Of a DNA stretch of 64,000 nt, positions 1 through 11,591 are shown piece after piece (position 1 is the stretch's first letter; each line of letters starts with the position of its first letter). Below the pieces are notes generated by a model, which was not told the DNA's origin, made no database searches, and saw nothing but the letters and a program-made list of their open reading frames with translations. Source of the DNA: Porcincola intestinalis (lineage in GTDB: Bacteria > Bacillota > Clostridia > Lachnospirales > Lachnospiraceae); assembly GCF_009696445.1 (NCBI RefSeq), contig NZ_VULZ01000016.1, positions 17,605 through 81,604 on the forward strand, in the 5' to 3' direction. The translations under genes and the position numbers were made by a program.

Positions 1-160
1 TGTCCAGATCCGAGAAATCAACCCTGTCATCGATACAGAACCGCCGGACCTCCACATCAAAGCCGCGCCAGACAAGGCGCATCTTCAGACACTGTATATT
101 CCCTCTGTCCCCGTACAGGTTCAGAAGATCAGGATACAGGTGGCCGATTGTAAGCTTCAT
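1..160 (-). CDS. gatD: Lipid II isoglutaminyl synthase, glutamine amidotransferase subunit GatD (partial, N-terminus only)
   Basis: Reading leftward from the ATG at 158-160, the first 53 codons give MKLTIGHLYPDLLNLYGDRG followed by NIQCL, the characteristic N-terminus of GatD. The rest, including the catalytic Cys and His of the class I glutaminase, lies outside the window. In characterised Gram-positives GatD releases ammonia from glutamine, and MurT uses it to amidate D-glutamate in lipid II at the cytoplasmic face. The start codon overlaps the murT stop by four bases (ATGA), so the two are translationally coupled. A GGAGGGTG Shine-Dalgarno sits just upstream. Identity is firm despite the truncation because of the motif and the partner gene. 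Confidence 0.9.
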   Translation of the reverse strand, partial: MKLTIGHLYPDLLNLYGDRGNIQCLKMRLVWRGFDVEVRRFCIDDRVDFSDLD

Positions 161-1536
161 CTTGCACCCTCCTTTCGGCCTTCCATTTCCCCGAGCATTT
201 TATGCGTACTGTACAGTGCCGTGTAATTGACCAGTACATACAGATTTCCGCAGCCGTCTCTCAGGCGCTTTTCGATGGCGGTCCGCACATCCGCCTCAAG
301 ATCAGCATGTATTCCGACATACTTCAGACGAAGCCGCATATCCTGACATCTCAGACCGGAGACCGTGATGGACCGAATGCTCTCATCCGCAAACCGGTCG
401 AAATCGACATCCCACAGCCAGGAGATATCTGTTCCGTCCTGTGCGTTGTCATTGATGACAATGATCAGATCCTTCGGACTTTCATCCTCCATGACGGAAG
501 ATATGTTCTGGTTGAAGCCGGCAGGATTCTTCGCCAGATTCAGCAGAACCGTGGACGCTCCGATCCGGAACAGCTCATTCCGCCCGAACTCCGGCCTGTA
601 CTTTTTCAGCATCTCATCAAAGTGATCCGTCTTCAAGCCGCAGGTTTTGACCGCCGCATAGCAGGCCAGAATATTGTAAATGTTGTAAAAGCCTCTATAG
701 GAAGCCTCTATATGACGCAGCGACACCTGACCTTCCCCCGCCGCACGCTGCGCAACGTCAAAGGAAAGACCTCCCTTCAGGCTGATGTGGCAGGCGTCAA
801 AGTCCACATCCGGCCGCCTGAATCCACAGTGCGGGCAATGGTAGACGCCTAACTGACTAAAATGATAGAAGTCATAAACCAGACGATGTCCGCATTTCTT
901 GCAGAACTGACCTTCCCGGATTTCATGGTCATTCTCTCTGTGAAAAACCTGCTCGGAAATGCCGTACGTCACAACCTTGTGACCGCTTTCAAGCGCCAGA
1001 TAACTGCTCAACGAGTCGTCAGCATTGACGATGATGGTCATATCCGGTGCCATGTCCATGGCTTCCTTCAGAAGATTCATCGTGATGTCGATCTCTCCGT
1101 AGCGGTCCAGCTGGTCGCGAAACAGATTCGTCAGCACCATATAATCCGGCTTCATATGAGGAAAAACCCGCTTTGCCGAGGCTTCATCGACTTCAATGAC
1201 GGCATTGTCGGCATCCAGCTTTCCCGATACCTTCGAAGCCAGCACAAATGCAGCCGCCACACCCATCAGCATATTGGATCCGGTGTGATTGCAGACGACC
1301 CTTCTCCCCTCCGCCTCATAGGCAGAACAGATCAGATTATTCGTCGTTGTCTTGCCATTCGTTCCGCAGGTGACAAGGATCTCACCCCGCACCTGGGCGG
1401 ACAGCTTCTTCAGTATGCCCGGGTCAATCTTCATGGCCAGCTTCCCGGCCATCGTAACCCCCTGTTTTCCGGCGATCTTGCAGGCAAAGCTCAGAAGCTT
1501 TGCGGATGCGATCGCGATCGATGTTCGAAATCCCAT
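157..1536 (-). CDS. murT: Lipid II isoglutaminyl synthase, Mur-ligase-like subunit MurT
   Basis: A 459-residue Mur-ligase-family protein. The ATP-binding loop TCGTNGKTT lies at about residues 56-64. A Cys4 zinc ribbon (Cys212, Cys215, Cys234, Cys237) is inserted in the middle domain; this ribbon distinguishes MurT from MurC-F. The C-terminal DUF1727 region holds INDNAQDGTD and DISWLWDVDF, typical of the GatD-contacting part. With GatD it converts the second peptide residue of lipid II from D-Glu to D-isoGln using ATP and glutamine. It is the penultimate gene seen in a minus-strand series that begins at dnaA. The gap to the preceding lipoprotein gene is 21 bp, so co-transcription is likely. 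Confidence 0.93.
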   Translation of the reverse strand: MGFRTSIAIASAKLLSFACKIAGKQGVTMAGKLAMKIDPGILKKLSAQVRGEILVTCGTNGKTTTNNLICSAYEAEGRRVVCNHTGSNMLMGVAAAFVLASKVSGKLDADNAVIEVDEASAKRVFPHMKPDYMVLTNLFRDQLDRYGEIDITMNLLKEAMDMAPDMTIIVNADDSLSSYLALESGHKVVTYGISEQVFHRENDHEIREGQFCKKCGHRLVYDFYHFSQLGVYHCPHCGFRRPDVDFDACHISLKGGLSFDVAQRAAGEGQVSLRHIEASYRGFYNIYNILACYAAVKTCGLKTDHFDEMLKKYRPEFGRNELFRIGASTVLLNLAKNPAGFNQNISSVMEDESPKDLIIVINDNAQDGTDISWLWDVDFDRFADESIRSITVSGLRCQDMRLRLKYVGIHADLEADVRTAIEKRLRDGCGNLYVLVNYTALYSTHKMLGEMEGRKEGAR

Positions 1537-1557
1537 AGCACTCCTCCGGCACCTGGT

Positions 1558-2724
1558 TCACTGCTGGCCGGAGGTTTCATTCTTTTCTCCGGACTGATAC
1601 CACGAGGTCACCTTCTCAGACAGATCCCTGATCTGTGCCTGCGCCTGCTCATTTTCTCCATTCAGATCATTGGACAATGCAACGAGGATATAGCCGGGCG
1701 ACGTCTTTTCATCTTCTGTCACCGGAGCAAAGACAATCGCAGAGTCATTCTCGATGCACCCGAGCCCATACCCGTCTGGCATCTCTCCCGTCTTGTTTCC
1801 GGAAAAATAGCCCTCCGGAAGACCAGCCGGGATCTTGGATGTCAGCGTCTGTTTCTTCAGGATATCGAGCATCTTTCCGGAAGCCTCCTCGTTCACAAGC
1901 CTCCCCTCATACAGGTCCATGTAAAACTTTCTCACATCTGAAGCAGATGTGTAATTGTCACCCTCGGAAAGATCTGAGGCCATAAACCTTCTGCCAAGTG
2001 AAGTGTTTGTATAACCTTCCTCCCTGCAGAACTGGTTCAATCGCTTCTTTCCCGTGTCGAAATCTCCCTGCCCAAGTGCCTCAACCAGCCGGTTTGCAGC
2101 ATCGTTGTCGCTGACCGTGATCATCTTCTCAATCACATCCCTCAGCTGTCCGCTGTAGCTTTCCCCGAAATTGATGACCGGATCGGTCTTCTCCGGGTAG
2201 CATATATATCGGTAGACCGCCCCCATGATGAAAAGCTTGATGACACTGGCGGACTGCATCTTCTCGTTTTCTCTGTATCCGTATGTGTCTTTGCCGTTCA
2301 GATCCTCATATGCGAGCGCCCATTTTTCACCGGAAGTCTCCCGTTTCTGAATGGCATCCATCACTGATGAGAACGGACCGGACGTCTCGCCTTCCCGGCT
2401 CTCTGTCTCCTCCGGAAGCATTCCATGCTTATGCTCCGTTTCACTTTGATCGGGTATCCTGGTATCGCCACTTTCCTGGATGATCTCGCTGACCTCAGAC
2501 TCACTTTCCGGACTTTCCACCAGCTCATTGTCCGGGTTATACTCTGTCTCTGTTCCAGACTCCGTTCCGATTTCTGTCTGCCAGGTATCTGTAAACAGCG
2601 CATCTGCCGCTGTCTCTGACTGATCGTAATCTGATCCTGAAGAGCGTTCTTTCACCCTGTCACAGGATGAAAGCATTGCCACACTCAACAGAAGAAAGCC
2701 CGCAGTCACCCATTTTTCTCTCAT
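1558..2724 (-). CDS. Lipoprotein of the serine beta-lactamase/PBP-like hydrolase fold
   Basis: A 388-residue exported protein. Residues 1-20 form a hydrophobic signal ending in a lipobox (LSSC, Cys21), so it is probably a lipid-anchored surface protein. Residues 22-120 are an acidic Ser/Glu/Thr-rich linker. The catalytic domain follows with the three active-site motifs of the serine beta-lactamase fold: S160-V-I-K163, S205-D-N207 and K311-T-G313. No class A ExxLN omega-loop motif was found; the equivalent stretch reads GDNYTSASDV, a pattern I associate with beta-lactamase-like domain proteins (PF13354 type) rather than resistance enzymes. Its place between gyrA and murT/gatD suggests a role in peptidoglycan handling, but the substrate is unknown. 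Resistance activity should not be assumed. Confidence 0.8.
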   Translation of the reverse strand: MREKWVTAGFLLLSVAMLSSCDRVKERSSGSDYDQSETAADALFTDTWQTEIGTESGTETEYNPDNELVESPESESEVSEIIQESGDTRIPDQSETEHKHGMLPEETESREGETSGPFSSVMDAIQKRETSGEKWALAYEDLNGKDTYGYRENEKMQSASVIKLFIMGAVYRYICYPEKTDPVINFGESYSGQLRDVIEKMITVSDNDAANRLVEALGQGDFDTGKKRLNQFCREEGYTNTSLGRRFMASDLSEGDNYTSASDVRKFYMDLYEGRLVNEEASGKMLDILKKQTLTSKIPAGLPEGYFSGNKTGEMPDGYGLGCIENDSAIVFAPVTEDEKTSPGYILVALSNDLNGENEQAQAQIRDLSEKVTSWYQSGEKNETSGQQ

Positions 2725-2766
2725 TGATGCCCTCCCTTGATTCTGGACATCCGGGAGTTTGTCCGG

Positions 2767-5280
2767 TTATTCTTCGGAATTCCCGGATTCACCGGACTGT
2801 GACTCCTCCATGGACTCCGTCTCATCCTTCGAGGTCTCCCGCACTTTTGCAACCGACACGACCTGTTCGTCATCTCCAAGATTCATCAGCTTCACACCGG
2901 ATGTGATTCTTCCAAGAATGGATATGTCGCTGCAGCTCATTCTGATGATGACACCATCCGAATTGATCATCATGATCTCATCATCTGTATCTACCGCCAT
3001 CGCAGCTACGACATCTCCTGTTTTGCCGGTAATCTTATAGCACTTGACACCCTTTCCGCCGCGAATCTGCGGGGAGAATTCATTGATGTCCGTCAGCTTT
3101 CCCATTCCCTTGCCAGAGACGGTCAGCATATACGGTGCCTCCGATGCCGTGAGCATCCCGACCACTTCATCTCCATCCTGAAGGGTAATACCGCGAACGC
3201 CCATCGATACCCTTCCGGTCAGGCGCGCATCCCCTTCCTGGAAACGGATGCAGGCTCCATATTTCGTCACCAGCAGAATATCCTGGCGGTTATCAGTCGC
3301 CATAACGTTGATCAGCTCGTCATCATCTCTCAGAATGATTGCCGTCAGACCATTCTTCCGGACATTGCTGTACTCAGAGACGGATGTTCGCTTGATGATA
3401 CCCTTTCTGGTCGCCATCACAAGCGTGGCGTCCGGACCGACCTCGTCATCGGAGCCGACCGGGATAACAGCCGATACCTTCTCCTCTGGCTGAAGCTGGA
3501 GCAGATTGATGATCGCGGTTCCCCTTGCAGTTCTCCCTGCCTCCGGAATCTCGTAGGTCTTCAGACGGAAGACACGCCCCTTGTTCGTAAAGAACATCAG
3601 GTCAGCGTGTGTATCGGTCATCAGAAGCTGATCAATGTAGTCATCCTTCAGCGTCTCGATGCCCTTGATTCCTCTTCCTCCCCTGTTCTGGCTGCGGAAG
3701 TTGTCATTGCTCATCCGCTTGATATAGCCCAGCTTCGTCATCGTGATGACAACATCCCGGCGTTCTATCAAATCCTCGATGCCCATGTCATCCGGGGCGA
3801 AGCCAATCTTTGTCCTTCTTTCATCCCCGAATTTATCGGAGATCTCCAGCAGTTCTCTTCTGATCACACCGAGCAGTTCCTTCTTATCGGCCAGAATCGC
3901 CGTCAGCCGCTCAATCAGCTTCATCAGGGAAGCATACTCTTCCTCAATCTTGCTTCTTTCCAGACCTGTCAGCGTACGCAGGCGCATATCCACAATCGCC
4001 TGTGCCTGGACATCATCCAGACCAAACCGCTTCATCAATTCTGTCTTCGCAAGCGCAACGCTCTCACTTCCGCGGATGATCCGAATCACTTCGTCGATAT
4101 TGTCAAGCGCAATCAGCAGACCTTTCAGGATATGAGCCCGCTCCTTTGCCTTGTTCAGATCATACTTCGTCCTTCTGGTGACGACATCCTCCTGGTGTTT
4201 CAGATAGTACTGAAGGATCTCGACAAGATTCAGCACCTTCGGCTTGCCGTCCACAAGCGCCAGCATGATGACACCGAATGTATCCTGCAGCTGCGTATGC
4301 ATATACAGCCTGTTCAGGACAACATTCGGATTGGCATCCTTTCGGATATCAATTGAAATCCGCATTCCCTCCCGGGAAGACTCATCTGTGATACCGGTAA
4401 TTCCATCGATCCGCTTGTCCCGGACAAGCTCCGCGATCTTCTCGATCAGGCGCGCCTTGTTCACAAGATACGGAAGCTCCGTGACGACGATCTTGCTCTT
4501 TCCGCTCGGCAACGTCTCGATATTTGTGATTGCGCGCACAATGATCTTGCCCCGGCCTGTCCGGTAAGCCTCGCTGATTCCTCTTGTCCCGAGGATCTCC
4601 GCCCCTGTCGGAAAATCAGGCCCCTTGATGATCTTCATCACTTCATCGATAGAGGTCTCACGGTCCTCCTCCACACGATTATCGATCATCTTTACGCAGG
4701 CACCAATCACTTCTTTCAGATTGTGCGGCGGGATATTCGTCGCCATACCGACGGCAATACCCGTGGTGCCATTCACCAGAAGATTCGGAAAGCGGGCGGG
4801 CAGAATCGTCGGCTCCTTCTCCGTCTCATCGAAATTCGGCACAAAGTCGACCGTATCCTTGTTGATATCAGCCAGCATCTGCATCGAGATCTTCGAGAGC
4901 CGTGCCTCTGTATACCGCATGGCTGCCGCGCCGTCTCCGTCCACAGATCCGAAGTTTCCGTGACCGTCCACCAGCGGATACCGCATGGACCACTCCTGTG
5001 CCATGTTGACCAGGGCTCCGTAGATTGAGGAATCCCCGTGCGGATGGAATTTACCCATTGTATCACCGACGATACGCGCGCACTTTCTGTGTGGCTTGTC
5101 GGGTCCGTTGTTCAGCTCGATCATCGCATACAGGATACGCCGCTGCACAGGTTTCAGACCGTCCCTCACATCCGGAAGCGCCCTGGAGGCGATGACCGAC
5201 ATCGAATACATGATGTAGGACTCCTCCATCGTCTTCTGAAGATCCACTTCCCTGATCTGGTCGAATACTTTTTCGTCCAT
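2767..5280 (-). CDS. gyrA: DNA gyrase subunit A
   Basis: An 837-residue type IIA topoisomerase subunit that breaks and rejoins DNA in the GyrA2GyrB2 complex. The catalytic Tyr is Y123 in [10 protein letters not shown]. The quinolone-determining stretch reads [10 protein letters not shown]: the residue matching E. coli Ser83 is Ser84 (unmutated type), and the residue matching Asp87 is Gly88. The C-terminal beta-pinwheel contains a GyrA-box-like QNRGGRG, needed for DNA wrapping. The tail is acidic (Glu/Ser rich). It starts 22 bp after gyrB on the same strand, the usual gyrBA arrangement. Length matches the family. Confidence 0.97.
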   Translation of the reverse strand: MDEKVFDQIREVDLQKTMEESYIMYSMSVIASRALPDVRDGLKPVQRRILYAMIELNNGPDKPHRKCARIVGDTMGKFHPHGDSSIYGALVNMAQEWSMRYPLVDGHGNFGSVDGDGAAAMRYTEARLSKISMQMLADINKDTVDFVPNFDETEKEPTILPARFPNLLVNGTTGIAVGMATNIPPHNLKEVIGACVKMIDNRVEEDRETSIDEVMKIIKGPDFPTGAEILGTRGISEAYRTGRGKIIVRAITNIETLPSGKSKIVVTELPYLVNKARLIEKIAELVRDKRIDGITGITDESSREGMRISIDIRKDANPNVVLNRLYMHTQLQDTFGVIMLALVDGKPKVLNLVEILQYYLKHQEDVVTRRTKYDLNKAKERAHILKGLLIALDNIDEVIRIIRGSESVALAKTELMKRFGLDDVQAQAIVDMRLRTLTGLERSKIEEEYASLMKLIERLTAILADKKELLGVIRRELLEISDKFGDERRTKIGFAPDDMGIEDLIERRDVVITMTKLGYIKRMSNDNFRSQNRGGRGIKGIETLKDDYIDQLLMTDTHADLMFFTNKGRVFRLKTYEIPEAGRTARGTAIINLLQLQPEEKVSAVIPVGSDDEVGPDATLVMATRKGIIKRTSVSEYSNVRKNGLTAIILRDDDELINVMATDNRQDILLVTKYGACIRFQEGDARLTGRVSMGVRGITLQDGDEVVGMLTASEAPYMLTVSGKGMGKLTDINEFSPQIRGGKGVKCYKITGKTGDVVAAMAVDTDDEIMMINSDGVIIRMSCSDISILGRITSGVKLMNLGDDEQVVSVAKVRETSKDETESMEESQSGESGNSEE

Positions 5281-5302
5281 GCTATCTCCCTGTTTCTATC
5301 TC

Positions 5303-7372
<2,070 letters not shown>

Positions 7373-7374
7373 CT

Positions 7375-7383
7375 ATTATAACA
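7375..7383 (-). promoter_or_regulatory. Candidate gyrB promoter (extended -10)
   Basis: On the minus strand the sequence TGTTATAAT is a perfect extended -10 element (TGn-TATAAT). It overlaps the recF stop codon and lies about 135 bp before gyrB. At 17 bp spacing the -35 position reads GTCAAA, a poor match, which fits an extended -10 promoter. Gyrase genes often have their own supercoiling-responsive promoter; that role here is inference. Confidence 0.45.
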
Positions 7384-8485
7384 CAGGATCGGGAATATTT
7401 GACGGTTCCGGCTGCACATGCCCGCCCTGAACGTGGAATCGCTTGTCGATGTGAAAGCCGGAACGGACATACTCCTCGATTCCGGTACATGTGATGAAGG
7501 TCTGGATATCGCCGATCGACTCCAGAAGCGCCTGCTGTCTGCCCGCGTCGAGTTCCGACAGAACATCATCCAGAAGAAGTACAGGAGAATCCCCTGCCTT
7601 TTTCTTCACCAGCTCAATTTCAGCCAGCTTCAGAGAGAGTGCCGCACTCCTCTGCTGTCCCTGAGATCCGTAATGTCTCAGATCCACCCCGTCAGACGAA
7701 AATACAAGATCATCCCTGTGAGGACCTGTCATCGTGCTGCAGAGATAAAGATCCCTCTGTCTGCCGTCCTCAAGCGCCGACGCATACGCATCCGCCTCCA
7801 CATTCTTCTCATAGCGGACGCTAAGATGCTCCCTTCCTCCGCTGAGCTTTTCGTGAATCGGCCGGATAATCTCATTGAGCATCTGTACAAAGGATTCTCT
7901 GATGCGGATGATCATACTGCCGTACCGGACCAGCTGCTCATCCCACACATCCAGTGTCTCCATGTCCCGCCTGTCCGTTGAAAGCGTCTTCAGAAGCTTT
8001 CCGCGCTGTTCCAGTACCTTGTTGTAGGACGTGAGGGCAGAGACATATACCTTGTCAAGCTGGCAGAGCTCCATATCCAGAAAACGGCGCCGACCGGCCG
8101 GTCCATCCTTGATAATCGACAGATCCTCGGGAGAAAAGAGGATGAAATGTCCGAGCCCGATGAGTTCAGCTGCCCGTCTGACAGGAACCATGTTGACGGC
8201 GATTCCCTTCGCCCTACCAGCCCTGAGGAGCAGATCGATGCGCCAGGAGACATCCCCCTTCCGCATTATCATCTGAAGATGGGATTCATTCTCCCCGAAC
8301 CGGATCATCTCCCGGTCTTTGGATGTCCGGTGGGACTTCGTCGTTCCGCAGACATAGACCGCCTCCAGGATATTGGTCTTCCCCTGCGCATTCTCACCGT
8401 AAAACAAATTCGTCCCTGGAGAAAATTCCAGAGAAAGCTCCTCATAATTTCTGAAATTCTGCAGCTTCAGAGAATCAATCTTCAT
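7376..8485 (-). CDS. recF: DNA replication and repair protein RecF
   Basis: A 369-residue SMC-like ATPase. Walker A is GENAQGKT (residues 30-37), the N-terminus reads LKLQNFRNYEE as in the family, and the C-terminal Walker B/D-loop is LLLDDVLSELD. RecF binds gapped DNA and helps load RecA with RecO and RecR. Its start overlaps the yaaA stop by one base (TGATG), implying translational coupling. The gene order dnaN-yaaA-recF-gyrB is the classic Gram-positive origin arrangement, which makes the call secure. Confidence 0.96.
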   Translation of the reverse strand: MKIDSLKLQNFRNYEELSLEFSPGTNLFYGENAQGKTNILEAVYVCGTTKSHRTSKDREMIRFGENESHLQMIMRKGDVSWRIDLLLRAGRAKGIAVNMVPVRRAAELIGLGHFILFSPEDLSIIKDGPAGRRRFLDMELCQLDKVYVSALTSYNKVLEQRGKLLKTLSTDRRDMETLDVWDEQLVRYGSMIIRIRESFVQMLNEIIRPIHEKLSGGREHLSVRYEKNVEADAYASALEDGRQRDLYLCSTMTGPHRDDLVFSSDGVDLRHYGSQGQQRSAALSLKLAEIELVKKKAGDSPVLLLDDVLSELDAGRQQALLESIGDIQTFITCTGIEEYVRSGFHIDKRFHVQGGHVQPEPSNIPDPVL

Positions 8486-8697
8486 CAGCGGACCCTGATC
8501 TCCTCACCGCCGAAGGCAACAACATCTCCTGCGTGAATCTTCTTTCCTCTCATCGTACAGACTTCCCCATTCACGGAAGCCTTTCCTTCCTCGATGGCAT
8601 ATTTCGCTTCCACGCCGGAATCCACCAGACCTGCCGCCTTCAGAAGCTGGCCAAGCTTGATGAAATCCTCCTCGCCGTGCAGTTGAAACTCTCTCAT
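8485..8697 (-). CDS. yaaA: S4-domain RNA-binding protein, YaaA/RlbA type
   Basis: A 70-residue protein consisting of a single S4 RNA-binding fold: FIKLGQLLKAAGLVDSGVEAK followed by a turn and VNGEVCTMRGKKI. It lies between dnaN and recF, where Bacillus and Clostridia carry the small S4 protein YaaA. The family is thought to bind structured RNA, probably ribosomal; no enzymatic residues are present. A shorter overlapping reading in another frame (8504-8704) is an artefact. Gene identity is strong from size, motif and position, but the biological role is not established. Confidence 0.9.
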   Translation of the reverse strand: MREFQLHGEEDFIKLGQLLKAAGLVDSGVEAKYAIEEGKASVNGEVCTMRGKKIHAGDVVAFGGEEIRVR

Positions 8698-8749
8698 ATG
8701 GCACCTCCTGCGCCGCTTTCAGAACGCTGACTCTATTCCGCCGCCTGAC

Positions 8750-9856
8750 TTATGCCACAAAGTTGACCGGAAGGATCAGGTAAACGTACGACTGCTGCTC
8801 ATCCCGGATGAAGCAGGGAGACTTCGAGTTGAGGAAATAGATTGTAATCTCATCATCCCGGATGACATTCAGGGCATCTGCGACAAATTTCGGATTGAAG
8901 CCGATCATCAGATCCTTTCCGTCCTTTGTGATCTGGATGTCGTCACTCATCGATCCTCTTGCCGGAGAGTTGATCTTCAGATTCATGTCCCGGTCTGCAA
9001 TCGAGACAACCAGAGGACGCTTCTCTGATTCACTCGTAAACAGCATTGCACGGCTGACGGATGCCGCAAGATCCGCCTTCCGAACCGTAATCTTTGTGTC
9101 GAAGTCATTGGACAGCATCTGGTCAATCCGGAAATAAGTTCCTTCGATCAATCTCGATACGACAATGGTTCCCTCCAGATCAAACAGAACCTCATTCTTT
9201 GTAAAATAAATATGGACCTTGTCCTCCTCCTCGCCGCTCATGATCTTCTGAAGATCGGACAATGTCTTTCCCGGGATGATAACCTTGAAGGTCGGAACGA
9301 CCTCATCCAGCTTCATCCGCCTGATTGCGATGCGGTGCCCGTCCAGACAGACCATACGGATCTCATTCTCGTTGGTCTCAAGCAGAGCGCCGGTCATCAG
9401 CTTGTTTGCATCGTTGACCGCGATCGAGAAGATCGTCTGCTCGATCATCTCCCGGAGTGCGAACTGGCTCATGACAACCGGATTTTCCCGGTCAATAGAC
9501 GGAAGCGAAGCAAACTCGGTCCCGTCCTTTCCGACAATCCGAAGCTCGGTGTTCTCGCATGTAATCCGGATCTGAAGATTGCTGTCCGTCGTGATCGTCA
9601 CTTCGCTGCTCGGAAGCTTGGAGACAATGTCTGAAAAAAGCTTCGCGTCGATGCAGATCAGACCCCTCTCATCGATCTCTCCGGAAACGACCGTCTCAAT
9701 GCCCAGCTCCGTATCGGTTGCCGTAAACTTGATCTGGTCAACCGTCGCATCGATCAGAATGCAAGTCAGAATGTCCATCGTTGTCTTGCCGGGGATCGCA
9801 CTCATAACGGTCCGGATCGCTCTTTGAAGCTCTGTCTTCTGTGCTCTGATTATCAT
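8750..9856 (-). CDS. dnaN: DNA polymerase III beta subunit (sliding clamp)
   Basis: The clamp that tethers the replicative polymerase to DNA. I choose the ATG at 9854-9856, giving MIIRAQKTELQRAIRTVMSA and 368 residues, because it begins like other DnaN proteins and follows AAGGGAG at good spacing. An upstream in-frame ATG at 9916 would add 20 residues with no family match. The three-domain clamp pattern is visible, with KTTMDILTCI near the N-terminus and the C-terminus YVYLILPVNFVA, close to the usual P-M-R/K-x ending. It lies directly downstream of dnaA. Confidence 0.96.
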   Translation of the reverse strand: MIIRAQKTELQRAIRTVMSAIPGKTTMDILTCILIDATVDQIKFTATDTELGIETVVSGEIDERGLICIDAKLFSDIVSKLPSSEVTITTDSNLQIRITCENTELRIVGKDGTEFASLPSIDRENPVVMSQFALREMIEQTIFSIAVNDANKLMTGALLETNENEIRMVCLDGHRIAIRRMKLDEVVPTFKVIIPGKTLSDLQKIMSGEEEDKVHIYFTKNEVLFDLEGTIVVSRLIEGTYFRIDQMLSNDFDTKITVRKADLAASVSRAMLFTSESEKRPLVVSIADRDMNLKINSPARGSMSDDIQITKDGKDLMIGFNPKFVADALNVIRDDEITIYFLNSKSPCFIRDEQQSYVYLILPVNFVA

Positions 9857-9980
9857 ATCTGCATCTCCCTTATGATGATATCTGTTGACTGTATCTGCAT
9901 CCCCTCTGTCCTGCACGGTCAGACACCGGCTTCAAAGGAAGCAGTAAAAAGAAAAATCATCAGTACCCTTATTATAGCGC

Positions 9981-10101
9981 TGTGGATATGTGGAAAACTC
10001 CTGAAAATGCTTATTTTTCGCGGATTTCAGGAGGCAAATCTGTGTGAAGAACTGTCTTCAGTCATCCACAATGCGTCCGGATGATCCTGATTTTATCCAC
10101 C
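9981..10101. other. DnaA-box cluster between dnaA and dnaN (origin sub-region)
   Basis: Three near-consensus DnaA boxes (consensus TTATCCACA, or TGTGGATAA reversed) lie in the dnaA-dnaN gap. They are TGTGGATAT at 9981-9989, TCATCCACA at 10062-10070 and TTATCCACC at 10093-10101. The last overlaps the dnaA stop codon. The rest of the 236-bp gap is unremarkable and AT-richer. With the boxes upstream of dnaA this resembles the bipartite origin known from Bacillus. Origin activity is inferred. Confidence 0.65.
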
Positions 10102-11481
10102 CGGATTGATTTTACGCTTCAGGACATCGATTGTTCTCTGCATGTCAGGATACTGAGACATCTCGTCCTCAACAGCTGTGATACCGTGCATGACGGTCGA
10201 ATGGTCCCTTGCCAGCACCTTTCCGATGGATTTATACGGAAGATCCAGCATCTCCCTGCAGAGATACATCACAATCTGACGCGGTTGTGCGATCTCGGCA
10301 TTGCGCTTTTTTGACAGAATATCGGCTCTTGTGATCCCGAAGTGCTCCGAGACGATATCGATGATTGTATCGGCTGTAATCGGCTGTCCCTCCTCCGGGG
10401 ATATGAGATCCCGCAGGGCATCCTTTGCCAGCTGAATATCGATCGGCCGCCCGTGATCGAGACGGCTGAAGGCAATCAGCTTGATCAGCGCCCCCTCCAG
10501 CTCACGGATATTGGACTTGATGTTGGTTGCAATGTACTGCAGAACCTCATTGTCCACCTGGTACCCTTCTGTTTCCGCCTTCTTCTGCAGAATGGCCATC
10601 CGGGTCTCGTAATCCGGTTTTTTCACATCTGCCTGAAGTCCCCAGGCAAGACGGTTCTTCAGCCGGTCATCAAGCGCGTCGAATTCCTTCGGAGGTCTGT
10701 CCGAGGAAATGATGATCTGCTTGCTCTGATCAAACAGGTCGTTGAACGTATGGAAAAATTCGTTCTGTGTTGCATCCTTTCCGATGATGAACTGAATATC
10801 ATCGATCAGGAGAACATCGATGTTGCGGTACTTGTGGCGGAACGCATTGAGCATGCTCACGTTGTTGGAATTCTTGAGTGCGGAGATCAGCTCATTGGTA
10901 AAGACCTCGGAGGAAACATAGCGCACGATCTTGTCCGGCTGTGTCGTGATGATGTGATGCGCGATCGAATGCATCAGGTGTGTCTTTCCGAGACCGGAAC
11001 CTCCATATATAAAGAAGGGATTGTACACCTTACCCGGAGCTTCCGCGATTGCGACAGCGGCTGCGTAGGCAAAACGGTTGTTTTCGCCTACGACAAAGGT
11101 ATCGAAGGTGTAGCGCGGGTTGAGTCCCGCCTCCTCAAGCGCAAGCCTGGCCTTCGGGGGAATCTCCTCCTCCGTTTCCTTCTTCTTTGCCTGGTTGGCT
11201 GTCCGCAGCCGGTTCTCACGCGCCTGCTCGGGCGTGATATATTCCAGCTCGTACTCCACACCCGTCATCTCCGCAATCGCGACTTTCAGCTGGATGGTAT
11301 ACTTCTTCTGAATATACTCGATTGCCATCTGCCCGTTCGGGACAAGGATGCTGATCGTGTTTCCTTCAATCTGAAAGATGGTCAGCGGCTTCAGCCATGC
11401 CTTGAACGCGACGTCAGAGACTTCATATTCCTGATGGACATTCTCCAGAATGTCCGCCCATTTTTCTTCAACAACTTCCAT
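10093..11481 (-). CDS. dnaA: Chromosomal replication initiator protein DnaA
   Basis: A 462-residue AAA+ initiator. Domain I is at the N-terminus (KWADILENVHQEYE), followed by a short Lys/Glu-rich domain II near residues 95-115. Domain III has Walker A GGSGLGKT (160-167) and Walker B LLIDDIQF (Asp226-Asp227). Domain IV ends with the DNA-binding signature RDHSTVMHG at about residue 425. DnaA-ATP binds the boxes flanking its gene and opens the origin. The ATG is preceded by only a weak Shine-Dalgarno (GCAGG). A sigma-A-like promoter and a perfect palindrome lie upstream. Confidence 0.98.
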   Translation of the reverse strand: MEVVEEKWADILENVHQEYEVSDVAFKAWLKPLTIFQIEGNTISILVPNGQMAIEYIQKKYTIQLKVAIAEMTGVEYELEYITPEQARENRLRTANQAKKKETEEEIPPKARLALEEAGLNPRYTFDTFVVGENNRFAYAAAVAIAEAPGKVYNPFFIYGGSGLGKTHLMHSIAHHIITTQPDKIVRYVSSEVFTNELISALKNSNNVSMLNAFRHKYRNIDVLLIDDIQFIIGKDATQNEFFHTFNDLFDQSKQIIISSDRPPKEFDALDDRLKNRLAWGLQADVKKPDYETRMAILQKKAETEGYQVDNEVLQYIATNIKSNIRELEGALIKLIAFSRLDHGRPIDIQLAKDALRDLISPEEGQPITADTIIDIVSEHFGITRADILSKKRNAEIAQPRQIVMYLCREMLDLPYKSIGKVLARDHSTVMHGITAVEDEMSQYPDMQRTIDVLKRKINPGG

Positions 11482-11518
11482 AAGAAATAACCTGCACTTT
11501 TCATACGATGCGGAAAAA

Positions 11519-11533
11519 TGTCAAAATTTGACA
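11519..11533. promoter_or_regulatory. Perfect palindrome in the dnaA leader
   Basis: TGTCAAAATTTGACA is a perfect inverted repeat with 7-base arms around one central base, located 38-52 bp before the dnaA start and just downstream of the predicted -10 at 11545-11550. It is well placed to be an operator controlling dnaA. No bound protein can be named from sequence. Confidence 0.4.
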
Positions 11534-11544
11534 CGAATAGGTAA

Positions 11545-11573
11545 AGTTTACTTGAAAGCGGTGTTTTTTTCAA
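11545..11573 (-). promoter_or_regulatory. Candidate dnaA promoter
   Basis: On the minus strand TTGAAA (-35, 11568-11573) is separated by 17 bp from TAAACT (-10, 11545-11550). Transcription would start near 11538 and cross the palindrome before reaching dnaA. This is a moderate sigma-A match. Confidence 0.5.
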
Positions 11574-11591
11574 CAGCAGGAAGGAGGGGGG

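Noticed and set aside
862..1941. A 359-codon plus-strand reading frame opposite murT and the lipoprotein gene
   Set aside because: It mirrors two well-supported minus-strand genes, is rich in His/Arg/Leu runs typical of antisense frames and has no recognisable domain.
10342..11490. A 382-codon plus-strand frame opposite dnaA
   Set aside because: It is an antisense shadow of dnaA, whose motifs are unambiguous.
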